A stretch of 64,000 bases of DNA, from positions 5,764,501 to 5,828,500 of the forward strand of contig NZ_CP070506.1 of NCBI RefSeq assembly GCF_016925675.1, in the 5' to 3' direction. This document shows, one piece after another, positions 14,779-24,884 of this stretch. The stretch comes from Pseudomonas hygromyciniae (GTDB lineage: Bacteria > Pseudomonadota > Gammaproteobacteria > Pseudomonadales > Pseudomonadaceae). Within the stretch, counting starts at the first letter, position 1, and the number at the start of each line of letters is the position of its first letter. A program made the position numbers and the translations under genes. The notes beneath the pieces are model-generated. The model was not told the DNA's origin, ran no database searches, and saw only the letters and a program-made list of their open reading frames with translations.

Positions 14779-17492
14779 ACGGCCTGGCGCTGCACGCCAC
14801 GGGTATCAACCACCGCTACGGCAAGCAACAGGCACTGATCGACATCGCCTTCAGCCTGCCGGCCGGCACCCGCTGCGGGCTGATCGGCCCGGATGGCGCG
14901 GGCAAGTCGAGCCTGCTGGGCTTGATCGCCGGGGTTAAAAAGCTACAGGCCGGTGACTTGCAAGTGCTGGGCGGCTCCATCGAAGACCGCCGCCACCGGA
15001 ACAGCCTGTACCCGTTGATCGCCTTTATGCCCCAAGGCCTGGGCGGCAACCTGTACCCCGAGCTGTCTATCAGCGAGAACATCCGCTTTTTCGCCACCCT
15101 GTTTGGCCTGTCCAAAACCGACTGCGACCAGCGCATGCACAACCTGCTGCTGGCAACCGACCTGGCGCGTTTCGCCGATCGCCCGGCGGGCAAACTGTCG
15201 GGCGGGATGAAGCAAAAGCTGGGGCTGTGCTGCGCGCTGATCCACGATCCGGACCTGCTGATCCTCGATGAGCCCACCACCGGCGTCGACCCCTTGTCAC
15301 GCCGGCGCTTCTGGGAACTGGTGGAAACCGTACGCAGTGAGCGCCCGCAACTGACGCTGCTGGTGGCCACGGCCTACATGGAAGAAGCCGAGCAGTTCGA
15401 GCACTGCCTGATGCTTGACCGCGGCAAGCTGATCGCCGACGGTCTGAGCCGCGAACTGGCGGCTGTCACGCCCAGTGGCAAGCTGGATGAGGCCTTTACC
15501 CATTTCCAGGGCGACAGCGCGCATAACAACCAGCCGTTGGTGATCCCACCTCGGGCGAGCGACAACACCGATATCGCCATCGAAGCCCACGACCTGACCC
15601 TGCGTTTTGGCGACTTTACGGCGGTGAACAAGGTCAGCTTCGCCATTGGCCGTGGTGAGATCTTTGGCTTCCTTGGCTCCAACGGCTGCGGCAAGACCAC
15701 CACCATGAAAGTCCTCACCGGGCTGATGCCGGCCAGCGAAGGCAGTGCCACGCTGCTGGGCAACCCGGTGAACGCCAAGGACCTGGCGACCCGCAAGCGC
15801 GTGGGCTTCATGTCCCAGAGCTTCTCGTTGTACGGCGAACTCAGCGTGCGCCAGAACCTGGTGCTGCACGCACAACTGTTCGACTTGCCCAAAGCCGACA
15901 GCGGCCCGCGCATCGAAGAATTGATCCAGCGTTTTGACCTGGGCAGCGTTGCCGAGCAACCCTCCGGCGAGTTGCCCCTGGGTTTGCGCCAGCGCCTGTC
16001 CCTGGCCGTGGCGGTGCTGCATCGCCCGGAAGTGCTGATCCTCGACGAACCCACCTCCGGTGTGGACCCCGCCGCACGCGACGATTTCTGGCGCTTGCTG
16101 GTGGAGCTGTCCCGCGAGCAAGGGGTGACGATTTTCCTCTCCACCCACTTTATGAACGAAGCCCAGCGCTGCGACCGCATTTCGTTGATGCACGCCGGCA
16201 AAGTATTGGCCTGCGACACACCGGACGCGCTGCAACAGCAGTTCCACGGCGAGACCCTGGAAGCCGCGTTCGTCACCTGTCTGGAGCAAGCCCAGGAAAC
16301 CCAGGAAGCCGCCACGCCCAGCGCGACCGTCAGCACGCCAACCACGCCACCCGTCAGCAAACGCGGCTTCAGCCTGACGCGCCTGCTGGCAGTAGCCAGC
16401 CGTGAAGGCAAGGAACTGCTGCGCGACAAAGTGCGCATGGCCTTTGCCCTGCTCGGGGCGATTTTCATGATGGTGATCTTCGGCTACGGCATTTCCCTGG
16501 ACGTGGAAAAACTTGCCTTCGCCGTGTACGACCAGGACCAGACGCCACAAAGCCGCGCCTACCTGGAAGCCTTCCGCAGTTCGCGCTACTTCGCCGAACA
16601 GCCGCCAATCACCGATTCGGCTGAGCTGCACCGACGCCTGCAGCGCTCGGAAATCAAACTGGCCCTGGAAATTCCACCCGGGTTTGGCCGCGATCTGTAC
16701 GCCGGACGCCAACCGGCGGTGGCCGCCTGGCTCGATGGCGGCATGCCGTTTCGCGCCGAGACCAGCCGCAATTATGTAGAAGCCGTGCACCAGGCCAATC
16801 TCCAGCAATTGGTCGAACTCAACAGCACACCGCTGTCCCAGCCGCCTGCGGCCAAACTGGAAACGCGCTTTCGCTACAACCAGGACGTGGTCAGCGTCAA
16901 TGCCATCGGCCCCGGCGTGATGGCGCTGATCCTGGCCTTTATCCCGGCAATGCTCACTGCCCTGGGCATCGTGCGTGAGAAGGAGCTGGGTTCGATTACC
17001 AACTTCTACGCCACGCCGCTGACCCGCCTGGAATTCCTCCTCGGCAAACAGGCGCCATATCTGGTCATCAGCCTGATCAACCTGGCCTTGCTGGTGGCGA
17101 TGAATCGCTGGCTGTTCGGCGTGCCATTCAAGGGCAGCGCTCTGACCCTGGCCTTTGGCGGCCTGCTTTACGTGCTGGCGACCACCAGCATGGGCCTTCT
17201 GATTTCCGCGTTCACCCGCACCCAGATCGCCGCGATCCTCGGCACCATGATCATCACCAGCCTGCCAACCATCCAATTCTCCGGGCTGATCGTGCCGCGC
17301 TCGTCCCTGGAAGGGGCAGCCGCGCTGATGGGCATGCTGTTTCCTGCCGGTTATTTCCTGGATGTGGCCGTCGGCACCTTTACCAAAGCCCTGGACTTGC
17401 GCCAATTGTGGCCTCAGTGCCTGGCGCTGTTCGGGTTTTTCCTGGGATTCACCGGGCTGAGCCTGATCATGCTCAAGAAGCAGGAGGCCTGA
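14775..17492 (+). CDS. rbbA: Ribosome-associated ATPase / ABC transporter fusion RbbA
   Basis: 905 residues: two ABC ATPase domains followed by an ABC-2 membrane domain. Walker A motifs are GPDGAGKSS (about 38-46) and GSNGCGKTT (about 299-307). NBD1 has a normal signature (KLSGGMKQKLGL); NBD2 has ELPLGLRQRLSLA in place of LSGGQ, which I believe is usual for RbbA. Membrane helices start around residue 550. The E. coli protein was reported to bind ribosomes, but the layout here with HlyD and a second ABC-2 permease points to an exporter. Substrate unknown. Confidence 0.9.
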   Translation: MNGLALHATGINHRYGKQQALIDIAFSLPAGTRCGLIGPDGAGKSSLLGLIAGVKKLQAGDLQVLGGSIEDRRHRNSLYPLIAFMPQGLGGNLYPELSISENIRFFATLFGLSKTDCDQRMHNLLLATDLARFADRPAGKLSGGMKQKLGLCCALIHDPDLLILDEPTTGVDPLSRRRFWELVETVRSERPQLTLLVATAYMEEAEQFEHCLMLDRGKLIADGLSRELAAVTPSGKLDEAFTHFQGDSAHNNQPLVIPPRASDNTDIAIEAHDLTLRFGDFTAVNKVSFAIGRGEIFGFLGSNGCGKTTTMKVLTGLMPASEGSATLLGNPVNAKDLATRKRVGFMSQSFSLYGELSVRQNLVLHAQLFDLPKADSGPRIEELIQRFDLGSVAEQPSGELPLGLRQRLSLAVAVLHRPEVLILDEPTSGVDPAARDDFWRLLVELSREQGVTIFLSTHFMNEAQRCDRISLMHAGKVLACDTPDALQQQFHGETLEAAFVTCLEQAQETQEAATPSATVSTPTTPPVSKRGFSLTRLLAVASREGKELLRDKVRMAFALLGAIFMMVIFGYGISLDVEKLAFAVYDQDQTPQSRAYLEAFRSSRYFAEQPPITDSAELHRRLQRSEIKLALEIPPGFGRDLYAGRQPAVAAWLDGGMPFRAETSRNYVEAVHQANLQQLVELNSTPLSQPPAAKLETRFRYNQDVVSVNAIGPGVMALILAFIPAMLTALGIVREKELGSITNFYATPLTRLEFLLGKQAPYLVISLINLALLVAMNRWLFGVPFKGSALTLAFGGLLYVLATTSMGLLISAFTRTQIAAILGTMIITSLPTIQFSGLIVPRSSLEGAAALMGMLFPAGYFLDVAVGTFTKALDLRQLWPQCLALFGFFLGFTGLSLIMLKKQEA

Positions 17493-18610
17493 TGCACAAG
17501 TTCGCCCATATCCTGCGTCTAGGGTTCAAAGAGCTCACCAGCCTGCGCCACGACAGTGTGTTGCTGTTGTTTCTGTTCTACGCCTTCACCGTCGCCATCT
17601 ATATGCCAGCGGCCGGCTCGGTGATTGGCGTACACAACGCCAGCGTAGCCTTTGTCGATGAAGACCACGGCCAACTGTCGCGCCAGTTGGCCGAAGCCTT
17701 GCAGCCACCGGAGTTCCAGCCCGCCGTGCCACTGGCCTACGACCAGCTGGACAAGGTCATGGACAGCGGCCAGTACACCTTCGTGATCAACGTGCCAGCC
17801 AATTTCCAGGCGGACCTGTTGGCCGGGCGCCAGCCGAGCGTACAGGTCAACGTGGATGCCACGGCGATGAGCCAGGCCTTTATGGGCGCGGGTTATATCG
17901 GGCGGATTTTCCAGCGCGAACTGCTGACCTACAGTGGCCAGTCTGACGCCAGCCAGCTCCCGCCGGCGACCCTCACCACCCGGGCATTGTTCAACACCAA
18001 CCTGGAAGGTGGCTGGTTCCTGGCGGTGATCCAGATCGTCAACAACATCACCATCCTCGCCATCGTCCTGACCGGCACCGCGCTGCTGCGCGAGCGCGAA
18101 CACGGCACCCTCGACCATCTGCTGGTGCTACCGCTGACAGCGCTGGAGATCATGCTGGCGAAAATCTGGAGCAACATGCTGGTGGTGGTGCTGTGCACCT
18201 GGCTGTCGCTGGAAGTGGTGGTCAAGGGCATGCTCGGCGTGCCGCTGGCCGGGTCGTTGAGCCTGTTCCTGCTGGTGACGGCACTCTACCTGTTTGCCAG
18301 CACCGCCCTGGGCATCTTCCTGGCCACCCTCGCCCGCTCGACGCCGCAATTCGGTTTGCTGGCAATCCCGGTGATCATTCCGATGCTGCTTTTGTCAGGC
18401 GGCAGTACGCCGCTGGACAGCATGCCCGAATGGTTGCAATGGGTGATGCAGGGCTCGCCGTCGACGCACTTTGTGAGCTTGAGTGCGGCGATTCTGTTCC
18501 GCGATGCGGGAGTAAGCGTGGTGTGGCCGGACTTGCTGGCGCTGGCGACCATTGGGCTGTTGTTTTTTGCGGTGGCCTTGGCCAGGTTCAGGAAAAGCCT
18601 GGCGTCTTGA
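17492..18610 (+). CDS. ABC-2 type transporter permease
   Basis: 372 residues, with one N-terminal helix, a large extracytoplasmic loop (about residues 50-180, including VAFVDEDHGQLSRQLAEAL) and five to six helices in the C-terminal half, the YhhJ-like ABC-2 arrangement. The ATG overlaps the rbbA stop by one base (TGATG), with AGGAGG upstream. It is third in the HlyD-RbbA-permease operon and probably pairs with the membrane half of RbbA to form the pore. A hairpin follows before the convergent FliL-like gene. Confidence 0.9.
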   Translation: MHKFAHILRLGFKELTSLRHDSVLLLFLFYAFTVAIYMPAAGSVIGVHNASVAFVDEDHGQLSRQLAEALQPPEFQPAVPLAYDQLDKVMDSGQYTFVINVPANFQADLLAGRQPSVQVNVDATAMSQAFMGAGYIGRIFQRELLTYSGQSDASQLPPATLTTRALFNTNLEGGWFLAVIQIVNNITILAIVLTGTALLREREHGTLDHLLVLPLTALEIMLAKIWSNMLVVVLCTWLSLEVVVKGMLGVPLAGSLSLFLLVTALYLFASTALGIFLATLARSTPQFGLLAIPVIIPMLLLSGGSTPLDSMPEWLQWVMQGSPSTHFVSLSAAILFRDAGVSVVWPDLLALATIGLLFFAVALARFRKSLAS

Positions 18611-18644
18611 GGGGCCCGCAAGGCCGTCATCGCAGGCAAGCCAG

Positions 18645-18682
18645 CGCCCACATTTTGAGGGTGAGCACCGTCAAATGTGGGC
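18645..18682. terminator. Hairpin between convergent permease and FliL-like genes
   Basis: GCCCACATTT (18645-18654) pairs with AAATGTGGGC (18673-18682). The neighbouring bases (CGCAGGCAAGCCAGCGCCCAC) look like a degenerate REP sequence. There is no strong T-run, so its role as a terminator is inferred from position. Confidence 0.5.
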
Positions 18683-18703
18683 ACCGGCTTTTCAGCGCGC
18701 GCT

Positions 18704-19111
18704 TTACTGGATGATCAAGTTGTTGAACAACAGGTCCTCGACCACCGGCTTGCCGGTTTCGTCGTTCATCACTTGTTGGGTCTGCTTCAACGCTTCCTGG
18801 CGCAACTTCTCTTTGCCTTCGACACTGCCCATGCTCTCGACAGTCTGCTGGGTAAACAATGCCACCAGTTGGTTGCGAATCAACGGTTCATTGGCCTTGA
18901 TCGCCGCCGCCGCTTCCGGGCCGGTCACGCGCAGGGCCACATCGGCCTTGTACACCCGCAGTTTCGGGCCGCCATCCAAGGCGTAGTTGCCCACAAAAGG
19001 CGGCGTCAGGCTGTAATAGCTGACCTTCGGCGCTTCGCCTTCCTTGGCTTCTTCGGCATGGGCTGCCATCGGCAACGTCAGGGCCAGCATCAACAGGATC
19101 CACGCTTTCAC
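18704..19111 (-). CDS. FliL-like exported protein
   Basis: 135 residues, GTG start with GAGGAATG upstream. A cleavable signal peptide (to about MAAHA, residue 19) is followed by VSYYSLTPPFVGNYALDGGPKL and repeated Val/Lys-rich strands ending LLFNNLIIQ, the pattern of the FliL (stomatin-like) periplasmic domain. True flagellar FliL has an uncleaved membrane anchor and lies in a flagellar operon; neither is so here, so this is a stand-alone paralogue. No experimental role is known to me. Confidence 0.8.
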   Translation of the reverse strand: MKAWILLMLALTLPMAAHAEEAKEGEAPKVSYYSLTPPFVGNYALDGGPKLRVYKADVALRVTGPEAAAAIKANEPLIRNQLVALFTQQTVESMGSVEGKEKLRQEALKQTQQVMNDETGKPVVEDLLFNNLIIQ

Positions 19112-19260
19112 AGTTCATTCCTCACATTCGGTTGCCAGTAGCATAACGCTAGCAAGGCAGAGCACAAGCTTATGGCGACTTATCAGGCCGGGGCATGCTC
19201 GTTGACCCGTGACCTTACCCACCTACACTTATCGGCCAATACGCCAAAAGGAATAGTCCG

Positions 19261-20241
19261 ATGAAAGCTGTGCTGTGCAAAGCCTTCGGCCCTGCCGAAA
19301 CCCTGGTGTTGGAAGACGTCGCCAGCCCCGCGATCAAGAAGAACGAGATCCTGCTGGATGTGCATGCCGCAGGGGTGAATTTCCCGGACACGCTGATCAT
19401 CGAGGGCAAGTATCAGTTCAAGCCGCCCTTCCCGTTCTCGCCGGGTGGCGAAGCGGCGGGCGTGGTCAGCGAAGTCGGGGAAAAGGTCAGCCACCTCAAG
19501 GTCGGTGACCGGGTCATGGCGTTGACCGGCTGGGGCAGCTTTGCCGAACAGGTCGCGGTACCGGGCTATAACGTACTGCCGATCCCGCCGAGCATGGACT
19601 TCAACACCGCCGCCGCCTTCAGCATGACCTACGGCACCTCGATGCATGCGCTCAAGCAGCGTGGCCACCTGGCGGCCGGCGAGACCCTGCTGGTGCTGGG
19701 CGCGTCCGGTGGCGTGGGCCTGGCCGCCGTGGAAATCGGCAAGGCCATGGGCGCCCGGGTGATCGCTGCCGCCAGCAGCGCCGACAAGTTGGCCATAGCC
19801 AAGGCCGCAGGTGCCGATGAGCTGATCAACTACAGCGAAAGCAACCTCAAGGATGAAATCAAACGCCTGACCGATGGCAACGGTGCCGACGTGATCTACG
19901 ACCCGGTGGGCGGCGATCTGTTTGACCAGGCCATCCGCGCCATCGCCTGGAACGGCCGCCTGCTGGTGGTGGGCTTTGCCAGCGGGCGTATTCCTGAGCT
20001 GCCAGTAAACCTGGCGCTGCTCAAGGGCGCGGCGGTGGTTGGGGTGTTCTGGGGCTCGTTCGCCCAGCGCCAGCCGCAGGATAATGCGGCGAATTTCCAG
20101 CAACTGTTCAGTTGGTATGCCGAGGGCAAGTTGAAGCCGTTGGTGTCGCAAGTGTATCCGCTGGACAACGCCGCACAGGCGATCAACGACCTGGGGCAAC
20201 GCAAGGCCGTGGGCAAGGTGGTCGTCCAGGTCCGCCAGTGA
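19261..20241 (+). CDS. NADPH:quinone oxidoreductase family protein (zinc-free MDR)
   Basis: 326 residues of the medium-chain dehydrogenase/reductase superfamily. The N-terminal GroES-like part contains VHAAGVNFPDTLIIEGKYQ; the Rossmann part has LVLGASGGVGLAAVEIGKAMGA, the NADPH-binding loop. The cysteines that bind structural zinc in alcohol dehydrogenases are absent, which places it in the quinone oxidoreductase/acryloyl-CoA reductase-like group. It is expressed alone; neighbours are a divergent FliL-like gene and downstream glpT. Substrate not predictable. Confidence 0.88.
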   Translation: MKAVLCKAFGPAETLVLEDVASPAIKKNEILLDVHAAGVNFPDTLIIEGKYQFKPPFPFSPGGEAAGVVSEVGEKVSHLKVGDRVMALTGWGSFAEQVAVPGYNVLPIPPSMDFNTAAAFSMTYGTSMHALKQRGHLAAGETLLVLGASGGVGLAAVEIGKAMGARVIAAASSADKLAIAKAAGADELINYSESNLKDEIKRLTDGNGADVIYDPVGGDLFDQAIRAIAWNGRLLVVGFASGRIPELPVNLALLKGAAVVGVFWGSFAQRQPQDNAANFQQLFSWYAEGKLKPLVSQVYPLDNAAQAINDLGQRKAVGKVVVQVRQ

Positions 20242-20257
20242 TTTGAAATGCGCTCAG

Positions 20258-20285
20258 TGTGGGAGCTGGCTTGCCTGCTCCCACA
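20258..20285. repeat. Single REP palindrome
   Basis: TGTGGGAGC and GCTCCCACA flank the loop TGGCTTGCCT, just after the quinone reductase stop. It has the same core as the REPINs at 5307, 25735 and 47472. Confidence 0.75.
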
Positions 20286-20342
20286 TTTGATCTGCTGTGT
20301 TCTGAGGAATCTGATCACGCCTTCTATTTATCTATTCGCGAC

Positions 20343-20360
20343 ATGTTCGTAAAAGAACAT
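20343..20360. promoter_or_regulatory. Probable GlpR operator upstream of glpT
   Basis: ATGTTCGTAAAAGAACAT matches the E. coli GlpR consensus ATGTTCGWTAWCGAACAT at 16 of 18 positions and is a near-perfect palindrome. It lies about 110 bases upstream of the glpT start. GlpR represses glycerol-3-phosphate genes until glycerol-3-phosphate binds it. The match is seen directly; use of the same operator in this species is inferred. Confidence 0.7.
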
Positions 20361-20468
20361 GCAATTCCTCCCGTTTCCTGTGTTTGCAGATAAGAGGCGA
20401 TGCTATTTTCGGTAACGAAACTGTAACATTCGCATCCGCAGTCAAAACAAGAAATTTGGAGCTCTTGA

Positions 20469-21806
20469 ATGTTTGCTTTCTTTCGTCCTGCCCCTCATCA
20501 GGCACCCCTGCCTGAAGAAAAAATCGACAGTACCTACCGACGACTGCGCTGGCAGATCTTCGCCGGTATTTTCTTTGGCTACGCGGGTTACTACCTGCTG
20601 CGCAAGAACTTCTCCCTGGCCATGCCATACCTGATCGACGAGGGTTACACCCGTGGTCAGCTGGGCCTGGCCATGTCGGCGATCGCCATTGCCTATGGCC
20701 TGTCCAAGTTCCTCATGGGCCTGGTGTCCGACCGCTCCAACCCGCGCTACTTCCTGCCTTTTGGCTTGCTGGTGTCGGCGGGGGTGATGTTCATTTTCGG
20801 TTTCGCGCCTTGGGCCACCTCCAGCGTGACCATGATGTTCATTTTGCTGTTCATCAACGGCTGGGCCCAGGGCATGGGCTGGCCGCCGAGCGGACGGACC
20901 ATGGTGCACTGGTGGTCGCAGAAAGAGCGCGGCGGCGTGGTGTCGGTGTGGAACGTGGCGCATAACGTCGGCGGCGGCTTGATCGGCCCGCTGTTCCTGC
21001 TGGGCATGGCCTGGTTCAACGACTGGCACGCCGCGTTCTATGTGCCGGCCACCGTGGCCCTGTTGGTGGCGGCCTTTGCCTTCATCACCATGCGCGACAC
21101 CCCGCAGTCGGTGGGCCTGCCGCCTATCGAGAAGTACAAGAACGACTACCCGGAAGGTTACGACGACAGCCACGAAGACGAATTCAGCGCCAAGGAAATC
21201 TTCGTCAAGTACGTGCTGCGCAACAAAATGCTCTGGTACATCGCCTTCGCCAACGTGTTCGTCTACCTGCTGCGCTACGGCGTGCTGGACTGGGCACCGA
21301 CCTACCTCAAGGAAGCCAAGCACTTCACGGTCGACAAGTCGTCCTGGGCGTACTTTTTCTATGAGTGGGCAGGGATTCCGGGCACGCTGCTGTGCGGCTG
21401 GATGTCGGACAAGATCTTCCGTGGCAACCGTGGCCTGACCGGCATTGTGTTCATGGCATTGGTGACCGTGGCGACCCTGGTGTACTGGCTCAACCCGCCG
21501 GGCAACCCGATGGTCGACATGATCGCGCTGTTCTCCATTGGCTTCCTGATCTACGGCCCGGTGATGCTGATCGGCCTGCAGGCGCTGGAGTTGGCGCCGA
21601 AGAAAGCCGCCGGTACGGCCGCAGGTTTTACCGGCCTGTTCGGTTACCTGGGCGGTTCGGTAGCGGCCAGTGCGGCCATGGGCTACACCGTGGACCACTT
21701 CGGCTGGGATGGCGGCTTTGTGCTGCTGATCGGCGCGTGCCTGTTGGCTATCGCGTTCCTGATTCCTACGCTGTGGCACACCAATAGCGTCAGCTCGGCG
21801 CGTTAA
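20469..21806 (+). CDS. glpT: Glycerol-3-phosphate:phosphate antiporter
   Basis: 445 residues, twelve transmembrane helices, organophosphate:phosphate antiporter branch of the [23 protein letters not shown] (residues 18-37) carries the first-helix Arg expected in the substrate site, and [20 protein letters not shown] is the loop 2-3 motif. [20 protein letters not shown] is the family signature. GGAG precedes the ATG. A GlpR-type operator lies upstream, so induction by glycerol-3-phosphate is likely. No glpD/glpK is in the window. Confidence 0.93.
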   Translation: MFAFFRPAPHQAPLPEEKIDSTYRRLRWQIFAGIFFGYAGYYLLRKNFSLAMPYLIDEGYTRGQLGLAMSAIAIAYGLSKFLMGLVSDRSNPRYFLPFGLLVSAGVMFIFGFAPWATSSVTMMFILLFINGWAQGMGWPPSGRTMVHWWSQKERGGVVSVWNVAHNVGGGLIGPLFLLGMAWFNDWHAAFYVPATVALLVAAFAFITMRDTPQSVGLPPIEKYKNDYPEGYDDSHEDEFSAKEIFVKYVLRNKMLWYIAFANVFVYLLRYGVLDWAPTYLKEAKHFTVDKSSWAYFFYEWAGIPGTLLCGWMSDKIFRGNRGLTGIVFMALVTVATLVYWLNPPGNPMVDMIALFSIGFLIYGPVMLIGLQALELAPKKAAGTAAGFTGLFGYLGGSVAASAAMGYTVDHFGWDGGFVLLIGACLLAIAFLIPTLWHTNSVSSAR

Positions 21807-22455
21807 TCGCCGCGACGCCTTTGGCACATCGCTTGAGCCGCGCCTCCAGATTCTTGTCTGGCATGGCGTGGCTACGCAGGGCGTTGACAGTCTGCTCGAC
21901 ATAATCGCGAGTAGTGCCGTAACGCCCGCAAGCGCTGGCAAATACCTGGTTCAGCACGCTGTCGGGCAAGTTGCCGGCGTAGCTGGGCAAGTGCCGCTCC
22001 AGCACAAAACCCAACGCCTGCACCTGACTGCCGTCTTCAAGCCGGCAACTGAGCCAGTGTGGCCGATACGAAGGGTAAGGCATCTCGCGCTGCCACAAGG
22101 CATAGAGCGAAGCCTCCAGCTGATCCTCCGGCAGGCGATAGGCAAAACCGCTGCATGAGCCGCCACGATCCAGACCAAACACCAGCCCCGGCAACTCCGG
22201 CGTACCCCGATGCTCGTGGGACCACAGGTACAGGCCCCGGTGATAACCGTGGACCCGTGCGCGCAGGCGTTGGGTTGCCGAACACTCGGGACGCCAGATC
22301 AGCGAGCCGTAGGCAAACAACCAGACCGGCCCACCCTTGTGCAGGCCCATGGTGGCCTGCATCGAGCTCATCAATTGTTCGTGAGTGAGTTGCGGCCCCA
22401 GATCGAGCCGCGGAGGGTAAGCCAATTGCAGAAGTTCGGATTCAATAACGGTCAT
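21790..22455 (-). CDS. ChaC-type gamma-glutamylcyclotransferase
   Basis: 221 residues. [14 protein letters not shown] (residues 44-57) is the ChaC signature, where YGSL binds the substrate; the catalytic Glu is expected in the [15 protein letters not shown] region. ChaC enzymes cleave glutathione to 5-oxoproline and Cys-Gly. It overlaps the 3' end of the convergent glpT gene by 17 bases, leaving no room for a separate terminator. It lies 41 bases after the TonB receptor gene on the same strand, so it may be co-transcribed with it. Confidence 0.85.
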   Translation of the reverse strand: MTVIESELLQLAYPPRLDLGPQLTHEQLMSSMQATMGLHKGGPVWLFAYGSLIWRPECSATQRLRARVHGYHRGLYLWSHEHRGTPELPGLVFGLDRGGSCSGFAYRLPEDQLEASLYALWQREMPYPSYRPHWLSCRLEDGSQVQALGFVLERHLPSYAGNLPDSVLNQVFASACGRYGTTRDYVEQTVNALRSHAMPDKNLEARLKRCAKGVAAINAPS

Positions 22456-22496
22456 GGCGGATCGCTTAGGTCTCCTTTCTCGGAAATGAAGAGCTA

Positions 22497-24884
22497 CTAC
22501 CAGTTATAGGCGACTTTACCGTAATAGAACGCGCCGCTGTAACCGTAAGGCGAAAAAGTGCTATAGGCCAGGTTGCCGCCACTGCTGGCGTAGGCATTGA
22601 GCTTTTCCGGGTACTTGTCGGTGACGTTGTCGCCGCCCACGGTGAAGGTCCAGTTGTGCAATTTGTAGTCAGCCGACAGGTCCAGCACCCAGGCAGCCTT
22701 GAAGGTCTGGTCGTTGACCTTGTCTGCCTGGTAGCTGGTGAACTCGCCATAGCGCACCAGATTGCTGTGCAGCGCCCAGTTGCCGAAGGTGAAATCGTTG
22801 CCCAGGCTCAGCTTGTGTTGGGGCGTGGTGTCGCCCAGCAAACCGATGCGCTCGCGCCGGTCGACCCGCACCAGATTGGCCCCCAGGCTATCGAGAATGG
22901 CCGGGTTGGCCTTCACGTCCGTGACCTTGGTGTGGTTGTAGTTGTAGCCCACGGTGCTGTTCCAGCGGATGCCGTTGTCCAGCTGGTAACGATAGTTAGC
23001 CACCAGGTCGACGCCGTCGGTGCTGGTATCGGTAGCATTGGTGAAGTAGCGGGCGGTGGTGTAGTCGATGTTGCCGACACCGTTGGCCTGCAGATAGGCG
23101 CGCGTCGCCGCGTTAAGGGCCAGGTTGGACGACAGGCTGATGCGGTCGCGAATATCAATACGGTAGACGTCGACCGTCACTGTCAGGTTGTCCGCAGGCT
23201 CCAGCACCAGGCCCAGACTGTAGTTGCGCGACTTCTCGGCCTTGAGGTCTTCGGCGCCGAGCAAGCGCGCCACCTGACTGTTGGCCGGGAAGGTGCCGGC
23301 TTCCTGGATGGTGTTGCCGATCAACTGCGACGAGGTGTAGGCAAAGTTCTGCTGGGCCAGGGACGGCGCACGGAAGCCATTGGAAATGCTACCGCGCAGG
23401 GCCACTTGCGGGGTGAAATCATAGCGCGCCGACAACGAGCCGCTGACGCTGGAGCCAAAGTCGCTGTAGTCCTCATGTCGCACCGCCGCCGACACCCCGA
23501 GTTGTTCGGTGAAATTGGTTTCCAGGTCCAGGTACTGCGCCCAGTTGTGGCGCGAGGTGCTGCCGGCGTCGGCATCGCGGAAACCGCCGAGGCCTGAACT
23601 GCCGGTCTGGTAGTAGGACGCCGGCTCACCGGCTTCAATCTCATAGCCCTGGTGCAGGTATTCGCCGCCGAATGCCACCGAGACCGGGTACGGCAACCAG
23701 CCCAGGTCAAACTCACGGGACAGGTCCAGGCTGAGCTGCTTCTGCTCGTTGCTCAGGGTGCCGTTGTCGAATTTGCGTGGCGTCGCCAGGCCCAGGGAGG
23801 TGTTGATGGTTGCGGTGCGCAGTTCGTATTGGTTCTTGCCGTAGTTGGCCGACAGGTCGTAGTGCCAGTCATACGCCAACTGCCCACGCAGGCCGGCCAC
23901 CAGCGAGGTGTCTTCGAGGCTGCCACGGATCAGCGGCAGGTAGCCATTGGGGTTGAGCGCCGGAAGGTTGTTGGACGCGTTGCTCGCCCGATAGAACGCC
24001 GCCGTCTCGCCGCGCCGCTTGCTGTAGCCGCCAAAAGTGTAGAACTCAGCGGCATCGTTGAAGGCGTAACCGGCGTTCAACCACAGCTTGCCCTCGTTGG
24101 TCGAGGGTTCGCCCTGGCGGAACACCCGCTGGCCGTAAGTGGTGGAGCCGATGCTGGCCGGGCGGTAATCGTGGCCGGCGCGATTGGTGTAGTCATTGTC
24201 GGCACCTTCGGCCGACAGGTTGATAAATCCATTCTCGCCCACGGCCAGGCCGGTGTTGCCGCTGATATTGCGCTGGATCCCGTCACCTTTCTTGTACTGG
24301 CCGAACTTGCTGGAAACCGAACCACCGTGGTCGGTCTGCTTGAGGATCACGTTGATCACCCCGGCAATCGCATCGGACCCGTAGCGAGCCGACGCGCCAT
24401 CGCGCAGCACTTCGATATGGTCGACCGCCGACAGCGGGATGGCATTCAAATCCGCCGGGGCCGAACCGCGGCCAACCGCCCCGCCCAGGTTGACGAAGGC
24501 GCTGGTGTGGCGCCGCTTGCCATTGACCAGTACCAGCACTTGATCCGGCGACAGGCCACGCAGTTGTGCGGGGCGCACCAGTTCGGCGCCGTCCACCAGG
24601 CTAGGGCGGGGGAAGTTGATAGAAGGAATCAGCCGCGCCAGTACCGCGCCCAGTTCATCGGAACCGGTGCTGCGCAGGCTTTCGCCGGAAATCACATCGA
24701 TAGGTGAGAGTGACGCGCTGGCCGTGCGCTCTTGGGCGCGGGTACCGGTGACGATCACGGTGTCGAGTTTTGGCGTTTCGGCCGTCGCCGCTTCAGCGGC
24801 GATCACTGGATTGAATCCCACGGCGGCCAGCAAATTGGCTGACAAAATCGCCGTGTACAGCGCGTGCTTGTTGTAGCTCCCCAT
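22497..24884 (-). CDS. TonB-dependent outer-membrane receptor
   Basis: 795 residues. A signal peptide (to about residue 30) precedes KLDTVIVTGTRAQERT, the TonB-box/plug start; the plug runs to about residue 165 with LRDGASARYGSDAIAGVINV, and the rest is beta-barrel ending in the aromatic residue Trp (FYYGKVAYNW). The ATG follows GGGGAG. It has no FecR/sigma partner and no N-terminal signalling extension. The ligand is unknown: no siderophore or vitamin genes are adjacent. Plug region GSAPADLNAIPLSAVDHIEV resembles receptors grouped with substrates other than iron chelates, but I cannot be specific. Confidence 0.9.
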   Translation of the reverse strand: MGSYNKHALYTAILSANLLAAVGFNPVIAAEAATAETPKLDTVIVTGTRAQERTASASLSPIDVISGESLRSTGSDELGAVLARLIPSINFPRPSLVDGAELVRPAQLRGLSPDQVLVLVNGKRRHTSAFVNLGGAVGRGSAPADLNAIPLSAVDHIEVLRDGASARYGSDAIAGVINVILKQTDHGGSVSSKFGQYKKGDGIQRNISGNTGLAVGENGFINLSAEGADNDYTNRAGHDYRPASIGSTTYGQRVFRQGEPSTNEGKLWLNAGYAFNDAAEFYTFGGYSKRRGETAAFYRASNASNNLPALNPNGYLPLIRGSLEDTSLVAGLRGQLAYDWHYDLSANYGKNQYELRTATINTSLGLATPRKFDNGTLSNEQKQLSLDLSREFDLGWLPYPVSVAFGGEYLHQGYEIEAGEPASYYQTGSSGLGGFRDADAGSTSRHNWAQYLDLETNFTEQLGVSAAVRHEDYSDFGSSVSGSLSARYDFTPQVALRGSISNGFRAPSLAQQNFAYTSSQLIGNTIQEAGTFPANSQVARLLGAEDLKAEKSRNYSLGLVLEPADNLTVTVDVYRIDIRDRISLSSNLALNAATRAYLQANGVGNIDYTTARYFTNATDTSTDGVDLVANYRYQLDNGIRWNSTVGYNYNHTKVTDVKANPAILDSLGANLVRVDRRERIGLLGDTTPQHKLSLGNDFTFGNWALHSNLVRYGEFTSYQADKVNDQTFKAAWVLDLSADYKLHNWTFTVGGDNVTDKYPEKLNAYASSGGNLAYSTFSPYGYSGAFYYGKVAYNW

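Noticed and set aside
15297..17405. 702-codon open frame antisense to rbbA
   Set aside because: Mirror of high-GC codon bias; low-complexity composition, no domain or ribosome site. Similar long antisense frames over ppk (42499-44613), ABC-F (54263-56125), ubiD (26364-28268), rho (28520-29698) and glpT (20442-21941) were rejected for the same reason.
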